Shown: positions 35,037 to 44,410, counted from the first letter of the stretch. The stretch: DNA of 64,000 nucleotides from Ensifer sp. LC11 (GCF_001695835.1 NZ_MBSO01000056.1:186001-250000), one strand, 5' to 3'. Translations and numbers: made by a program. Notes: generated from the letters alone by a model not told the origin.

Positions 35037-35483
35037 ATGCGCTCGCCCCTCAAGACCACCACCATCGCAGCCCTCGCCCTCGCCATGCTGACCGGCGGGG
35101 CCTTTGCCGCCGACCATCACGACTTCGGTCGTGACAACGACAAAGGCGCCTATACGGGCGACTACTACCAAGGCATTTTCGGTATGGACGATATGACGAC
35201 CCCGGCGAGGCCGATGGTCACTGCACCTGCCCGTGTTGCCTCGTCGCGGCTCGATCGGGTCCTCCACGAACTGAAGACCCACAACCGCCAGATCAAAGCG
35301 GACCGCGCTGAGGGCAGATTGACCGTCGCAAGCTACAACAAGCTTGAACGGGAAGATGCCATGGTTCGCGCCCAGGCAATCAAGACCGCCGCCGCTCACA
35401 ACGGCATGCTGCCCGCCCAATCCTATGCGCGGCTGCAGAACGAAGTTCGCCGCCTCGACCGGGACATGTCCCGAATGGCCTGA
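35037..35483 (+). CDS. Small secreted protein of unknown function
   Basis: This 148-residue protein has a clear signal peptide (TTTIAALALAMLTGGAFA, cleavage before ADHHDF near residue 25), an acidic linker, and a C-terminal helical, charged domain (HELKTHNRQIKADRAEGRLT; RRLDRDMSRMA) that may form a coiled coil. AAGGAG precedes the ATG. It lies upstream of an HtrA protease, but a hairpin separates the two, so a shared operon is doubtful. I do not recognise the family. Confidence 0.75.
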   Translation: MRSPLKTTTIAALALAMLTGGAFAADHHDFGRDNDKGAYTGDYYQGIFGMDDMTTPARPMVTAPARVASSRLDRVLHELKTHNRQIKADRAEGRLTVASYNKLEREDAMVRAQAIKTAAAHNGMLPAQSYARLQNEVRRLDRDMSRMA

Positions 35484-35518
35484 GCGGCAGCCAGTCGCTC
35501 ACTGGCGGTGAGCTGCCC

Positions 35519-35544
35519 CCGGCGGCCACTTGGCCGGCCGCCGG
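35519..35544 (+). terminator. GC-rich hairpin after the secreted protein gene
   Basis: A perfect 9-bp stem, CCGGCGGCC at 35519-35527 and GGCCGCCGG at 35536-35544, encloses an 8-nt loop. It lies about 35 nt after the upstream stop and before htrA. There is no U-tract. Confidence 0.5.
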
Positions 35545-35639
35545 TCCTAGTGATCAACCAAAGCCCTGCGCACATCGCGGTGTCGGCGCCTCGCCGCCGC
35601 AGACATCGTGCGGCCGTCAGTTCGTGAAAGGACAAGATC

Positions 35640-36815
35640 ATGCCAACCATTCTCATGAGGTATCGTGCCGCCGCCCTTCTCGGCGCGGCCGTCATCATCG
35701 CGCCCCTGTCCGTGGCAGCCTTCTCGGCACACAACGTGGCGGCAGCGGCGCCGACCCTTTCTGCCTCGCCTAACACGGGAGGATCATTCGCGCCGATCGT
35801 GTCGGCCGACAAGCCCGCCGTTGTCACTGTCACGACGGTGATCAAGGCGGAGAATGCCGGCGATGAGGAGGCGTCGCCATTTCGCGGCAATTCGCCTTTC
35901 GACGAGCAGTTCCGCCAGTTCTTCCAAGACCAGGGCATTCCGATGCCGGACCAGTCGCCCGAGCCACGTCAAGGTCAGCGCGCCGAAGCGCTCGGCTCCG
36001 GTTTCGTCGTCAGCGCGGACGGCTACATCGTCACCAACAACCACGTCATCGACAAGGCGTCGGGCATCACGGTGACCCTTGACGACGGCACGCAACTACC
36101 TGCGAAGCTCGTCGGCGCGGATCCGAAGAATGATCTCGCGGTCCTGAAGATCAAGCCATCGAAGCCGCTTGCGACCGTTGGCTGGGGCGACTCCGATGCC
36201 CTGCGGGTCGGCGATCAGGTGCTGGCGATCGGCAACCCGTTCGGCATCGGTACGACGGTGACATCAGGGATCGTCTCGGCGCGCGGCCGCGATCTCAACA
36301 GCGGTCCCTATGACGACTTCATTCAGATCGACGCGCCGATCAACCACGGCAATTCCGGCGGTCCCTTGGTTGATGCGCAGGGCAAGGTGGTCGGCATCGA
36401 CACGGCCATCTATTCGCCGAACGGCGGCAGTGTCGGCGTCGGCTTTGCCATTCCGTCCGATCAGGCGCGGAAGGTCGTTGCCACGCTGATGAAGGATGGC
36501 TCCATCGAGCACGGCTTCATCGGCGTGCAAATTCAGCCGGTCACGGCTGATATCGCCGATGCAATCGGCCTTGGCCAGCCGGAAGGTGCGCTTGTCGCGG
36601 GCGTCAACGGCGGAACCCCGGCAGCAAAGGCGGGCCTCAAGGCCGGCGACGTCATCAACGCTTTCGGCGGTAGTCCCGTCAAGTCGCCGCGCGATCTGTC
36701 GCGCATGGTTGCCGACCTCTCGCCCGGCACCTCGAAGAGCCTGAGCGTCTGGCGGACCGGCCAGTCCAGGGATGTCCCGATCACCATCGGCCGGAATACC
36801 GGGGATCAGCAATAG
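35640..36815 (+). CDS. HtrA/DegP-family periplasmic serine protease
   Basis: This 391-residue protease has an N-terminal signal or anchor (about residues 8-34), a trypsin-like domain with the catalytic triad His in TNNHVID, Asp in PKNDLAVLKI and Ser in NHGNSGGPL, and one C-terminal PDZ domain (GFIGVQIQPVTADIADAIGL onward). DegP has two PDZ domains, so this is closer to DegS or short rhizobial DegP paralogues. It would act in periplasmic quality control or regulated cleavage. AAAGGA precedes the ATG. Confidence 0.9.
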   Translation: MPTILMRYRAAALLGAAVIIAPLSVAAFSAHNVAAAAPTLSASPNTGGSFAPIVSADKPAVVTVTTVIKAENAGDEEASPFRGNSPFDEQFRQFFQDQGIPMPDQSPEPRQGQRAEALGSGFVVSADGYIVTNNHVIDKASGITVTLDDGTQLPAKLVGADPKNDLAVLKIKPSKPLATVGWGDSDALRVGDQVLAIGNPFGIGTTVTSGIVSARGRDLNSGPYDDFIQIDAPINHGNSGGPLVDAQGKVVGIDTAIYSPNGGSVGVGFAIPSDQARKVVATLMKDGSIEHGFIGVQIQPVTADIADAIGLGQPEGALVAGVNGGTPAAKAGLKAGDVINAFGGSPVKSPRDLSRMVADLSPGTSKSLSVWRTGQSRDVPITIGRNTGDQQ

Positions 36816-36840
36816 CGGCCAATTGCTCCGCATCGCAAAT

Positions 36841-36872
36841 TGCCTGACCGGGCCCAGCCGCCAGGCATTTTT
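36841..36872 (+). terminator. Rho-independent terminator after htrA
   Basis: The stem is TGCCTG at 36841-36846 and CAGGCA at 36862-36867, followed directly by TTTTT (36868-36872). It is the clearest intrinsic terminator in the window. Confidence 0.75.
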
Positions 36873-36894
36873 CACGGCTATGATCGCTGGCCGG

Positions 36895-37971
36895 TCATTG
36901 TGAGCCAGCGATCTTTTCCGCCCGGCTCTGCTGCCGCCAGGACGCAGGACTGAGGGCCGTGACCCGGCGGAATTCGCGATTGAAGTTGGACTTCGTCTGA
37001 AAGCCGGATTCGAACATCGCCGAGGTCACCGACATGTCGGTCTCCCGAAGCAGCCGACAGGCTTCGGCAATCCGAAAATCGTTGATGTATTGCGAAACAT
37101 TCTTGCCGGCCAACCGATTGACCGCGGTCGATATCTGCCGGGCCGGCAGGCCCGCGCGTCGCGCCAGGCGCGACAAAGTGAGGTTTTCGTCGCGGGCCAG
37201 TTTCTCACTGACGAGCAGATGGTCGATCCGGTCCAGGATCTCGCGATCCTGTGGCTCTGGGGTCGGTTCCTCATCGAGGATCGCGTTCACCGCTGGAAGC
37301 GCACGCGCGCGGTCTGCGACCATGGCCGTCAGGCCGATGAAGAGCAATCCCAGCATATTCGCGTTGCTGACGATGAGGCCGATGTTCGCACCCTTCGTCC
37401 ATTCAAAGTCCAGAATGATCGCAAGATCGAAGAGGGCCGACAGACAGAGCGAGAAGGCGGCAATGACCAAAGCGCGGTGCGCCGCGACGGCGCCTTCGAA
37501 ACGGGCCTCGCCCAGCGCGTCCGTACCAGGGCGCGCAAGGTTCAAAAGCGCCAACGCATAGCCGACATATTCGACGATCAGGGCGAAGTCGATGTATCGC
37601 GGCGCAAGCAGCACCAGCATGAGGGCGCCGATCGTCGGGGTCGCGTGAACCCACGCGGCGCCAGGGACGTTTCGCTCCTCACAGCCAATCAGGCTATGGA
37701 AACTCGCGAGCACCAGCGGCGGTACGCCACTTGCAAGCACCGGCAGAGCAAATCGCAATGCCGTGACGTCGTAACCCCAGCGCAGGCCGACAACCACCGA
37801 CTGGAGAGCACAGAGCGCCACCAGGGCAAGAAAGGCCCAGTTGCGCTTCGCGGGTTCGTCGCCGCGCAACATGACAACCAGCAGGATCAGCAACAGCAAG
37901 GCGACGACGAAGGGCAACGGCAGGAAAATCAAAAGTGGGTCCTTTGGCGGGCAAGCAACCTGGCAAGTCAT
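36895..37971 (-). CDS. AraC-family regulator with membrane-spanning N-terminus
   Basis: This 358-residue protein has about six or seven transmembrane segments in its first 220 residues (LPFVVALLLLILLVVML first), then a soluble AraC-type double helix-turn-helix (LTLSRLARRAGLPARQISTA; RIAEACRLLRETDMSVTSAM; GFQTKSNFNREFRR). It would sense a membrane or periplasmic signal and bind DNA from the membrane. It is divergent from a secreted hydrolase gene, its likely target, with a 96-bp gap. Confidence 0.85.
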   Translation of the reverse strand: MTCQVACPPKDPLLIFLPLPFVVALLLLILLVVMLRGDEPAKRNWAFLALVALCALQSVVVGLRWGYDVTALRFALPVLASGVPPLVLASFHSLIGCEERNVPGAAWVHATPTIGALMLVLLAPRYIDFALIVEYVGYALALLNLARPGTDALGEARFEGAVAAHRALVIAAFSLCLSALFDLAIILDFEWTKGANIGLIVSNANMLGLLFIGLTAMVADRARALPAVNAILDEEPTPEPQDREILDRIDHLLVSEKLARDENLTLSRLARRAGLPARQISTAVNRLAGKNVSQYINDFRIAEACRLLRETDMSVTSAMFESGFQTKSNFNREFRRVTALSPASWRQQSRAEKIAGSQ

Positions 37972-38067
37972 GGCTCAGATCGCGATTCGGGACGACCTCA
38001 ATCACGATCGAGGACGCAGACGAGCGCGCTGTTGGCGATCATCGGCCGTCTTTCCCAATAAAGCGAG

Positions 38068-39132
38068 ATGCCCATGCCACTCCTCCAGTTTCTGCCCGCC
38101 GCCGCCTTCGTCCTGACCGTTGCCACCCCTTCTTACGCCCATGATGTCGGCGTGCGCGAAATCGCCGTTTCAGCTCCTGACCGGGGACAAGACCTTTCCG
38201 TAACCATCTGGTACCCTGCCGCAGATGGAGGCGATACTGTGCTTGTCGGCGACAATCAGATCTTCAAGGGATCCGAGGCTTCGAAGGATGCCCCCTTCCT
38301 CCCCGGTCCGTTTCCCCTGGTCGTTGTCTCGCACGGTTCAGGCGGGCGGGTTCAGGCCATGAGCTGGCTTGCCAGCGAGTTGGCCAAGGAAGGGTTCATC
38401 GTCGCCGGCCCCAACCATCCCGGCACCACCAGCGGCGATTCGACGCCAGCCAACACGCCGAAGCTCTGGGAGCGCACGTCCGACCTTTCCGCCGTCATCG
38501 ACAGGCTCACCGGCGACAGCGAGTGGAACCGGGTCATCGATACCGACCGGATCGCCGTCCTCGGCTTTTCGCTCGGAGGTTCGACCGCCATGGAGATCTC
38601 CGGCGCTGAAGCCAGTCTCGAGGCCTATGCCCGCTATTGCGACAGCTACAAGAAATGGGATTGCGCCTGGTTCGCCGGCGGCAAAGGTTATGTCGACGAC
38701 ATGCCGGTTGAGGTCGACAAGCTCGATCTTCGCACCATCGACAAGGGCCGCTTCGAACAATCGAACCTCGACCGGCGCATCAAGGCAGCAGTGCTGGTCG
38801 ATCCGGGCCTCGCCCAGGCCTATCGCGAAGAAAGCCTGAAGAAGATCGAGATCCCGATGCACTTCATCAATCTCGGCAGCGTTGAAACGATCCCCTTGGC
38901 CGTCGCCTCGCAGCCGCTGGCAGCGCGAACGCCGAAGGGGTCCTATGCGACGGTTGCCGGCGCGGATCACTTCAGCTTCCTGCCGGAATGCAAGGATGGC
39001 GCAAGCGAACGGCTGAAATCCTTCGGCGAGGTCGATCCGATCTGCGAACCGACCGAACGCCCCCGGACCGAAATCCATGCGGATATCACCAAGATTGCCC
39101 GCGAGGCCTTGCAGCAGAACCTTGGGGAATAA
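38068..39132 (+). CDS. Secreted alpha/beta hydrolase (dienelactone hydrolase/PAF-acetylhydrolase-like)
   Basis: This 354-residue protein has a signal peptide (LLQFLPAAAFVLTVATPSYA, cleavage near residue 24) and an alpha/beta hydrolase fold. The nucleophile elbow is GFSLGG near residue 168, the oxyanion segment is VVVSHGSGGR, and the catalytic His is probably in AGADHFSF. It is likely a periplasmic esterase or lipase-like enzyme. The starts at 38068 and 38074 are both possible. It is divergent from the membrane AraC regulator. Confidence 0.83.
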   Translation: MPMPLLQFLPAAAFVLTVATPSYAHDVGVREIAVSAPDRGQDLSVTIWYPAADGGDTVLVGDNQIFKGSEASKDAPFLPGPFPLVVVSHGSGGRVQAMSWLASELAKEGFIVAGPNHPGTTSGDSTPANTPKLWERTSDLSAVIDRLTGDSEWNRVIDTDRIAVLGFSLGGSTAMEISGAEASLEAYARYCDSYKKWDCAWFAGGKGYVDDMPVEVDKLDLRTIDKGRFEQSNLDRRIKAAVLVDPGLAQAYREESLKKIEIPMHFINLGSVETIPLAVASQPLAARTPKGSYATVAGADHFSFLPECKDGASERLKSFGEVDPICEPTERPRTEIHADITKIAREALQQNLGE

Positions 39133-39149
39133 GCAAGCGCCGCAGGCGC

Positions 39150-39178
39150 GGCGAGAACCGATCGGCTCGGTTCTCGCC
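39150..39178 (+). terminator. Strong hairpin after the hydrolase gene
   Basis: A perfect 12-bp stem, GGCGAGAACCGA at 39150-39161 and TCGGTTCTCGCC at 39167-39178, has a 5-nt loop. It lies 18 nt after the hydrolase stop. No U-run follows, but its stability suggests termination or message protection. Confidence 0.6.
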
Positions 39179-39296
39179 GGCTACAAAGGCTTACAAAAGT
39201 CAGGAACGGCCGACACACGGCCAATACACGCCTCCGCTCAAATGAGCGTGCTTCCAACGACGCACACTCGATCAACTCGGAAAAACGGAGGATCCC

Positions 39297-39704
39297 ATGA
39301 AAACCGCCCGCATCATCGTCGCTGCACTCCTCATCGCCGGCGGCGTCGCGACGTTTCACGCGGCCCAAGCCCAGCAGATGATGAAGGGCATTGAGCGCAC
39401 CGATCTCATCAAAAACGACATCAGCGTTTCAGGACATGAAGCCGTGCAAGTCCGCGTCGACATCGCCCCGGGCGTGCTGGCGATCAAACATTCCCATCCC
39501 GGCGAAGAAATCGCTTACGTGCTAGAGGGTTCGCTCGAATACCAGCTCGAAGGCAGGGCTCCCGTGACACTCCAGGCAGGCCAGGCGCTGTTCATTCCGG
39601 CTGGCGTTGCCCATTCGGCAAAGAACGTCGGCAGTGAAACGGCATCGGAGCTTGCAACCTATATCGTCAAGAAGGGCGCGCCGCTCCTCGTACCGGTCAA
39701 GTGA
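39297..39704 (+). CDS. Secreted single-domain cupin
   Basis: This 135-residue protein has a signal peptide (IIVAALLIAGGVATFHAAQA, cleavage near residue 25) and one cupin fold with metal ligands in KHSHPGEEIAYVLEG and AGVAHSAKN. GGAGG precedes the ATG at 39297. It follows the secreted hydrolase with a hairpin between. It may be a periplasmic metal-binding or small-molecule-binding protein; the function is unknown. Confidence 0.8.
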   Translation: MKTARIIVAALLIAGGVATFHAAQAQQMMKGIERTDLIKNDISVSGHEAVQVRVDIAPGVLAIKHSHPGEEIAYVLEGSLEYQLEGRAPVTLQAGQALFIPAGVAHSAKNVGSETASELATYIVKKGAPLLVPVK

Positions 39705-39744
39705 TCGCGCACACTGCGCGGCGCATGTTGTGGGTCGCAACCTC

Positions 39745-40530
39745 TTACGGCCGAAGGAACTCCAGAAGCGCCGCGTTGAACGCCTTTGCCGATTCGATGT
39801 TGACAATGTGCCGGCCTGGCAGAGTCAGATGCCGGCCGCGCTGCACGCTAGCGGCGATCTTTTCGAGGTCGGATGGCGGGCACACCGGGTCCGCGTCGCC
39901 GGAAATGGTGAGCACAGGGTTGGCGATCTTCGCGATCGCCTCTCTCAGATCCGCATCAGCCAGCGCGGCGCAGCCGCCGATATAGCCCTCGGTCGAGGTG
40001 GTGACGAAGCTGCCGAAGATGCGATCGATGGCTTCTCGATGGCTGACTGCAAACTGCGGACTGAACCATCGTTCCGCAGTTGCCGCGGTCAAGGCTGCCA
40101 GTCCGTTCGCCCTGACGTCCTCTATCCGCGTGGCCCAACCCTCCGGCGTGCCGATGCGCGCCGCGGTTGCTGAGAGCACGATCTTGTCCAGACGCTTGCC
40201 GGCGTGGATCCCCAGCCATTGCCCGGTCAGGCCGCCGATCGAAAGGCCGCAGAAATGCGTACGCTCGATCTTGAGAGCGTCCAGCAAGGCAATCACGTCA
40301 TGGCCGAGATCGGCAAGCGTATAGGGCGGCGGCGGAGCAGTCGAGCGGCCATGGCCGCGCCGGTCGTAGCGCAGCACGCGAAAATGCGGCGAGAGTTCGC
40401 CGATCTGCGCGTCCCACATGGAAAGATCGGTACCGAGAGAGTTGCAAAAGAGCAGCCAGGGCGCGCTCGCGCCTTGGGCGCTGTCGATGCGGTAGTGCAG
40501 CCGATGGCTGGGCAGGTCGAGATAGGCCAT
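39745..40530 (-). CDS. pcaD: 3-oxoadipate enol-lactonase
   Basis: This 261-residue alpha/beta hydrolase has the PcaD signature: CNSLGTDLSMWDAQ, the nucleophile GLSIGG near residue 94, and the catalytic His in LPGRHIVNIE. It hydrolyses 3-oxoadipate enol-lactone, made by CatC, to 3-oxoadipate. It is the last gene of the ben-cat cluster and lies behind two hairpins that follow benK, so its expression could be partly separate. Later steps (PcaIJ, PcaF) must be elsewhere. Confidence 0.88.
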   Translation of the reverse strand: MAYLDLPSHRLHYRIDSAQGASAPWLLFCNSLGTDLSMWDAQIGELSPHFRVLRYDRRGHGRSTAPPPPYTLADLGHDVIALLDALKIERTHFCGLSIGGLTGQWLGIHAGKRLDKIVLSATAARIGTPEGWATRIEDVRANGLAALTAATAERWFSPQFAVSHREAIDRIFGSFVTTSTEGYIGGCAALADADLREAIAKIANPVLTISGDADPVCPPSDLEKIAASVQRGRHLTLPGRHIVNIESAKAFNAALLEFLRP

Positions 40531-40551
40531 GAAACAGGGACTCCAATCGGA

Positions 40552-40572
40552 AAGCCGCCAAGATGGCGGCTT
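40552..40572 (-). terminator. Hairpin just upstream of pcaD
   Basis: A perfect 8-bp stem, AAGCCGCC at 40552-40559 and GGCGGCTT at 40565-40572, has a 5-nt loop and a short TTT on the minus-strand 3' side. It is 22 nt before the pcaD ATG, where it could reduce read-through into pcaD or protect the message. Confidence 0.5.
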
Positions 40573-40647
40573 CGTTGTTTCTCGCGTGACGCCGCGCCTC
40601 TACTTGCGCACTGCGGCCAGTGTCACACCGGATGTGCCCAAAGGGAT

Positions 40648-40678
40648 GCCGGCCGGACCGTTTGGTGATCCGGCCGGC
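40648..40678 (-). terminator. Terminator-like hairpin after benK
   Basis: A perfect 10-bp GC stem, GCCGGCCGGA at 40648-40657 and TCCGGCCGGC at 40669-40678, with an 11-nt loop begins 11 nt after the benK stop on the minus strand. No U-run follows. Confidence 0.55.
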
Positions 40679-40688
40679 CTCCCATTTG

Positions 40689-42023
40689 CTAAGCGGTCGC
40701 CAACTGCGCGACCTCGGCGCGGCGCGCGTTGCTGATCGCAAAGACCAGCATGGCGAGCGCCGAGACCGCCGCCGGTATGGCGAAGATCGCGAAGTTCTGC
40801 TGCAGCGGAAACTCCTGCGCCAGGAGCACGCCACCAAGCGTCGGACCGACGATGGCACCGATGCGGCCGACACCGGAGGCCCAACCCAGTCCGGTGGAGC
40901 GAACCGAGAGGTTATAGAGCTGCGCCACGCTGGCATAGAGCAGGATCTGCGTGCCGATCGTGGTGGCGCCGGCAACGAATACCATCAGGAACAGAAGGGC
41001 CGGCGGCAGGCTGAAGCCGATCAACGCGATCGAGAATGCTGCGGCGACGAAGAAGCAGACCACGACCTTCGGCAAGCCGAACCGGTCGCCGAGCCGGCCT
41101 CCCGCAATGGCGCCCACCATGCCGCCGAAATTCAGCGAGAACAGGCTGAGCAGGCTTGCCTTCTCGGCATAACCTGCCTCCTGCAGCACCTTCGGCAGCC
41201 AGGACGACAGCAGATAGACGAGCAGCAGGCAGCAGAAGAACGCGATCCACAGCATGAGGGTGCGCAGCGTGCGCTGATGCCGGAACAGTTCCATGACCGA
41301 TGCCGAGGCACCCTTCGTCTCGGAAAACACCAGCCTATCCGCCACGCCGAGGCGCGCGTCGGGATCGATCTTCGCATAGATGCGCTTTGCTTCTTCCTGC
41401 TTGCCCTGGCGGATGAGGAAGCCGAGCGATTCCGGCAGCTTCCACAGGATCACCGGCAGCAAGACCAGCGGTACCGCCGCGATGAAGAACATCGGCTTCC
41501 AGCCATAGGACGGGATGAGGCCGATGCCGAGACCGGCTGCCACCATGCCGCCGACCGAATAGCCGGAGAACATCAGCGCAACCATGGTGCCGCGCAGTCG
41601 CTTCGGCGCATATTCGTTCATCAGCGCCACCGCGTTCGGCATCAGGCCGCCACAGCCGAGACCGGCGAAGAAACGGAAGACCTTGAACTGCTCCGGCGAG
41701 CTGGCGAAGCCGGTCAAAAGCGTCGAGAACGTGAACAGCAGGAAGCTGATCGCGATCCCCTTCTTGCGGCCGATCCGGTCGGCCAGTGGGCCGAAGATCA
41801 AGGCGCCGAACATCATGCCGAACAGCGCCCAGGCCTGCAAAGCGCCGGCCTGCGGCTTGCTTAAGCCCCATTCGGCAATCAACGTCGGCAGCACCGTGCC
41901 GGCGACGAAGACATCATAACCGTCGACGATCAGGAGCAGCGCTGATAGCGCCACCACCATCCATTGAAAGCCTCCGAGCGGGCTATTGTCTATTGCTTCA
42001 TTCACATCGATAGAGCGCATCAT
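40689..42023 (-). CDS. benK: Benzoate transporter, MFS aromatic acid:H+ symporter
   Basis: This 444-residue permease has twelve predicted transmembrane segments and the AAHS-family motif GPLADRIGRKKG near residue 80, plus the repeat GRLGDRFGLPK in the second half. It lies between benD and pcaD in the benzoate operon, so benzoate is the probable substrate; related family members take up 4-hydroxybenzoate or muconate. Confidence 0.85.
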   Translation of the reverse strand: MMRSIDVNEAIDNSPLGGFQWMVVALSALLLIVDGYDVFVAGTVLPTLIAEWGLSKPQAGALQAWALFGMMFGALIFGPLADRIGRKKGIAISFLLFTFSTLLTGFASSPEQFKVFRFFAGLGCGGLMPNAVALMNEYAPKRLRGTMVALMFSGYSVGGMVAAGLGIGLIPSYGWKPMFFIAAVPLVLLPVILWKLPESLGFLIRQGKQEEAKRIYAKIDPDARLGVADRLVFSETKGASASVMELFRHQRTLRTLMLWIAFFCCLLLVYLLSSWLPKVLQEAGYAEKASLLSLFSLNFGGMVGAIAGGRLGDRFGLPKVVVCFFVAAAFSIALIGFSLPPALLFLMVFVAGATTIGTQILLYASVAQLYNLSVRSTGLGWASGVGRIGAIVGPTLGGVLLAQEFPLQQNFAIFAIPAAVSALAMLVFAISNARRAEVAQLATA

Positions 42024-42062
42024 CTCCTCCCCAGGTCGTTTGCGCGTTTCAACTCAGAGCCG

Positions 42063-42851
42063 TCAGCCGAGATCGCCGCCGGCAACCGGCAAGACGTTGC
42101 CGGTGATGTAGGAGGCCTCGTTCGAGGCCAGAAACAGAATGGGAGCCGCCTGCTCCTCGATGCTGGCGTAGCGTTTCATAAAGCTCGACTGCTTCACCTG
42201 GGCGACGACATCGCCCATCCAGGTCTTCTCGGCGTTGCTGTCGCCTTCGGCATTGCGCGGGACACGGCGCGGCGGTGCGTCTGTCCCGCCGGGTGCGGTG
42301 GCGACGACGCGGATGTTGCGTTCGGCAAGTTCCATCGCCAGCGACTGGGTGATGGCGTTGACGCCGCCCTTGGCCGCCGAATAGGGCACCCGGTGAATGC
42401 CGCGTGTGGCGTTCGAAGACACGTTGACGATGGTGCCGCCGCCGCGGGCAAAGAGATGCGGCAGCACAGCGTGGCAACAGTAAAGCGTCGGCATCAGCGA
42501 GCGGCCGATCTCCGCGTCGATCTGCGCCGGCTCGAACTCGGCAAAGGGACGCATGCGGATTGCACCGCCGACATTGTTGATGAGGATGTCGATGCCGCCG
42601 AACTGTTCGGCGGCAAAGCGCATGGCCGCGGCCGCGCCGTCATGGGTTTCAAGATCGGCGTTGAAGGCTGCGGTCTGCGCACCCTTGGCCTCCGCCGCCA
42701 CCTCGGCGACGAAATCGGCGCGGTCGACGAACAGAACCTTGCCGCCTTCCTCGGCGGCGCGAAGTGCCACGGCACGGCCGATCCCTTGAGCCGCACCGGT
42801 GACAACAAGCACCTTGCCGGCGAAACGACCTTCGAAGCGGGCCGTGGTCAT
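42063..42851 (-). CDS. benD: Benzoate cis-diol dehydrogenase
   Basis: This 262-residue short-chain dehydrogenase has the NAD motif TGAAQGIGRAVA near residue 20 and the catalytic YSAAK near residue 157. It oxidises and decarboxylates the diol made by BenABC to give catechol with NADH. The start overlaps the benC stop by 4 bp. Confidence 0.92.
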   Translation of the reverse strand: MTTARFEGRFAGKVLVVTGAAQGIGRAVALRAAEEGGKVLFVDRADFVAEVAAEAKGAQTAAFNADLETHDGAAAAMRFAAEQFGGIDILINNVGGAIRMRPFAEFEPAQIDAEIGRSLMPTLYCCHAVLPHLFARGGGTIVNVSSNATRGIHRVPYSAAKGGVNAITQSLAMELAERNIRVVATAPGGTDAPPRRVPRNAEGDSNAEKTWMGDVVAQVKQSSFMKRYASIEEQAAPILFLASNEASYITGNVLPVAGGDLG

Positions 42852-43876
42852 GCGGCCTCCTTCGCCACGACATTTGGCGTGAACTTCTCGTAGTGGAAGC
42901 TGTTGGGTTTGACGCCGGTGTCGTCGAAGTGCTTGCGCACCGCATCGACCATCGGCGGGGGGCCGCAGAGATAGACGTCGACATTGCCGCCGTTGAAGAG
43001 CTCTTCCGGCATATGCTGGGTCACCCAGCCCTTGCGCGGATGGTTGGAGGCGGCATGCGCAACGACAGTCGCATAGGTGAAGTTGGCAAGGCGTTTGGTG
43101 TAGGCCTCGATCTCCTCGACAAGCACCAGATCGAGGTCCCGGGTGACGCCGTAGATGAGATGAACCTTCTGCTCGGCGTTCGTGCGGGCCAACGCCTCGA
43201 GCATCGACAGGAACGGCGCGAGACCGGTGCCGCCGGCGAGCAACAGCAGCGGACGCTGGACCTCCCGCAGGTAGAAGCTGCCGAGCGGACCGGTCAGCTC
43301 GAGTTTCGTCCCGACTGCGGCGCCCTCCAGCCAGGTGCTCATCACGCCGCCCGGGATCTTCTTGATCAGGAAGCCGACGCGTTGTTCGCCAGGCACCGAC
43401 GAGAAGGAATAGGAGCGGCTCTGGCCGCTGCCCGGCACGTCGATATTGACATATTGACCGGGCAGAAAGGCGGGTGCAGCAGCGGGTTCGACGTCCAGTT
43501 CAAGCACGATCGCCGCGTCATTGTGCGGGGTGATGCGCGCGACCGAGGCCGCGAACTTCTGCTGTCCGGTTTTGCAGGCCGCCGCCGTCGTCGGCACCGC
43601 GATGACGCAATCACTGGACGGCTTCATCTGGCAGGTGAGCACCAGACCGCTTGCTGCCTCGTCGGATGTCAGCGCATCGTCGATGAAATCGTCGCCGAGA
43701 TCATAGGCGCCGCTTTCGGCGCGGCACTTGCAGGTGCCGCACACGCCGTCGGAACAGTCCATCGGCAGATTGATCTTGTTGCGGAAGGCAGCGTCGAGCA
43801 CCTTCTCATCGTCCCTGCATTCGACAAAACGGGTCACACCGTCCTCGAAGTTCAAAGCGATCCTGTAGCTGGCCAT
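42848..43876 (-). CDS. benC: Benzoate 1,2-dioxygenase reductase
   Basis: This 342-residue electron-transfer component has an N-terminal plant-type ferredoxin (CSDGVCGTCKC), an FAD domain with RSYSFSS, and an NADH domain with LLAGGTGLAPFLSML. It passes electrons from NADH to the BenAB oxygenase. Length and domain order match BenC of Acinetobacter and Pseudomonas. Confidence 0.95.
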   Translation of the reverse strand: MASYRIALNFEDGVTRFVECRDDEKVLDAAFRNKINLPMDCSDGVCGTCKCRAESGAYDLGDDFIDDALTSDEAASGLVLTCQMKPSSDCVIAVPTTAAACKTGQQKFAASVARITPHNDAAIVLELDVEPAAAPAFLPGQYVNIDVPGSGQSRSYSFSSVPGEQRVGFLIKKIPGGVMSTWLEGAAVGTKLELTGPLGSFYLREVQRPLLLLAGGTGLAPFLSMLEALARTNAEQKVHLIYGVTRDLDLVLVEEIEAYTKRLANFTYATVVAHAASNHPRKGWVTQHMPEELFNGGNVDVYLCGPPPMVDAVRKHFDDTGVKPNSFHYEKFTPNVVAKEAA

Positions 43877-43921
43877 GGAACCCTCCTCTTAACGTTCCTT
43901 CGCTTCCGGCGGGCGCGCCCG

Positions 43922-44410
43922 TCAGATGTGGTAGACGTCGATGACCTGGCGGATGTAGTCGTTCTTCAGCACGATTTTCTTGCGCGAGATCACCAGCTCT
44001 TCGCCGCTCTTGCGCAGCGTGACGAAGATGGTGCCGAAGAAATGGTCGGTGACCTTGTAGCGATGGTTGAGGGTGTGAAAGTTGTAGCGGAAATCCACTT
44101 CCTCGCCGCGATCGGCCACGCGCTCGACATTGGTGACATTGTGGCTGGTGCGCGGCTCCGGCGTGGACGCGCCCGACCGTTCGGTCTTGATGCGAAAGAC
44201 ACGATCCTCCAGGCCGTCGCGGCTCGGATAAAAGATCAGCGAGATCTGCGACTGCGGATCCTCGGTCAGTTGGTCGTCGTCGTCCCAGGCCGGCATCCAG
44301 TAGCTGACGTCAGGCGCATAGCAGGTCAGCCATTCGTCCCATTGCCGGTCGTCGAGCAGGCGCGCTTCGCGGTAAAGGAAGGCGCAGGCGGCGTCATAGG
44401 AGATGCTCAT
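43922..44410 (-). CDS. benB: Benzoate 1,2-dioxygenase small subunit
   Basis: This 162-residue beta subunit of the ring-hydroxylating dioxygenase family contains [20 protein letters not shown] and [10 protein letters not shown]. It forms the structural half of the oxygenase with BenA, overlapping that gene's stop by 4 bp. Confidence 0.94.
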   Translation of the reverse strand: MSISYDAACAFLYREARLLDDRQWDEWLTCYAPDVSYWMPAWDDDDQLTEDPQSQISLIFYPSRDGLEDRVFRIKTERSGASTPEPRTSHNVTNVERVADRGEEVDFRYNFHTLNHRYKVTDHFFGTIFVTLRKSGEELVISRKKIVLKNDYIRQVIDVYHI

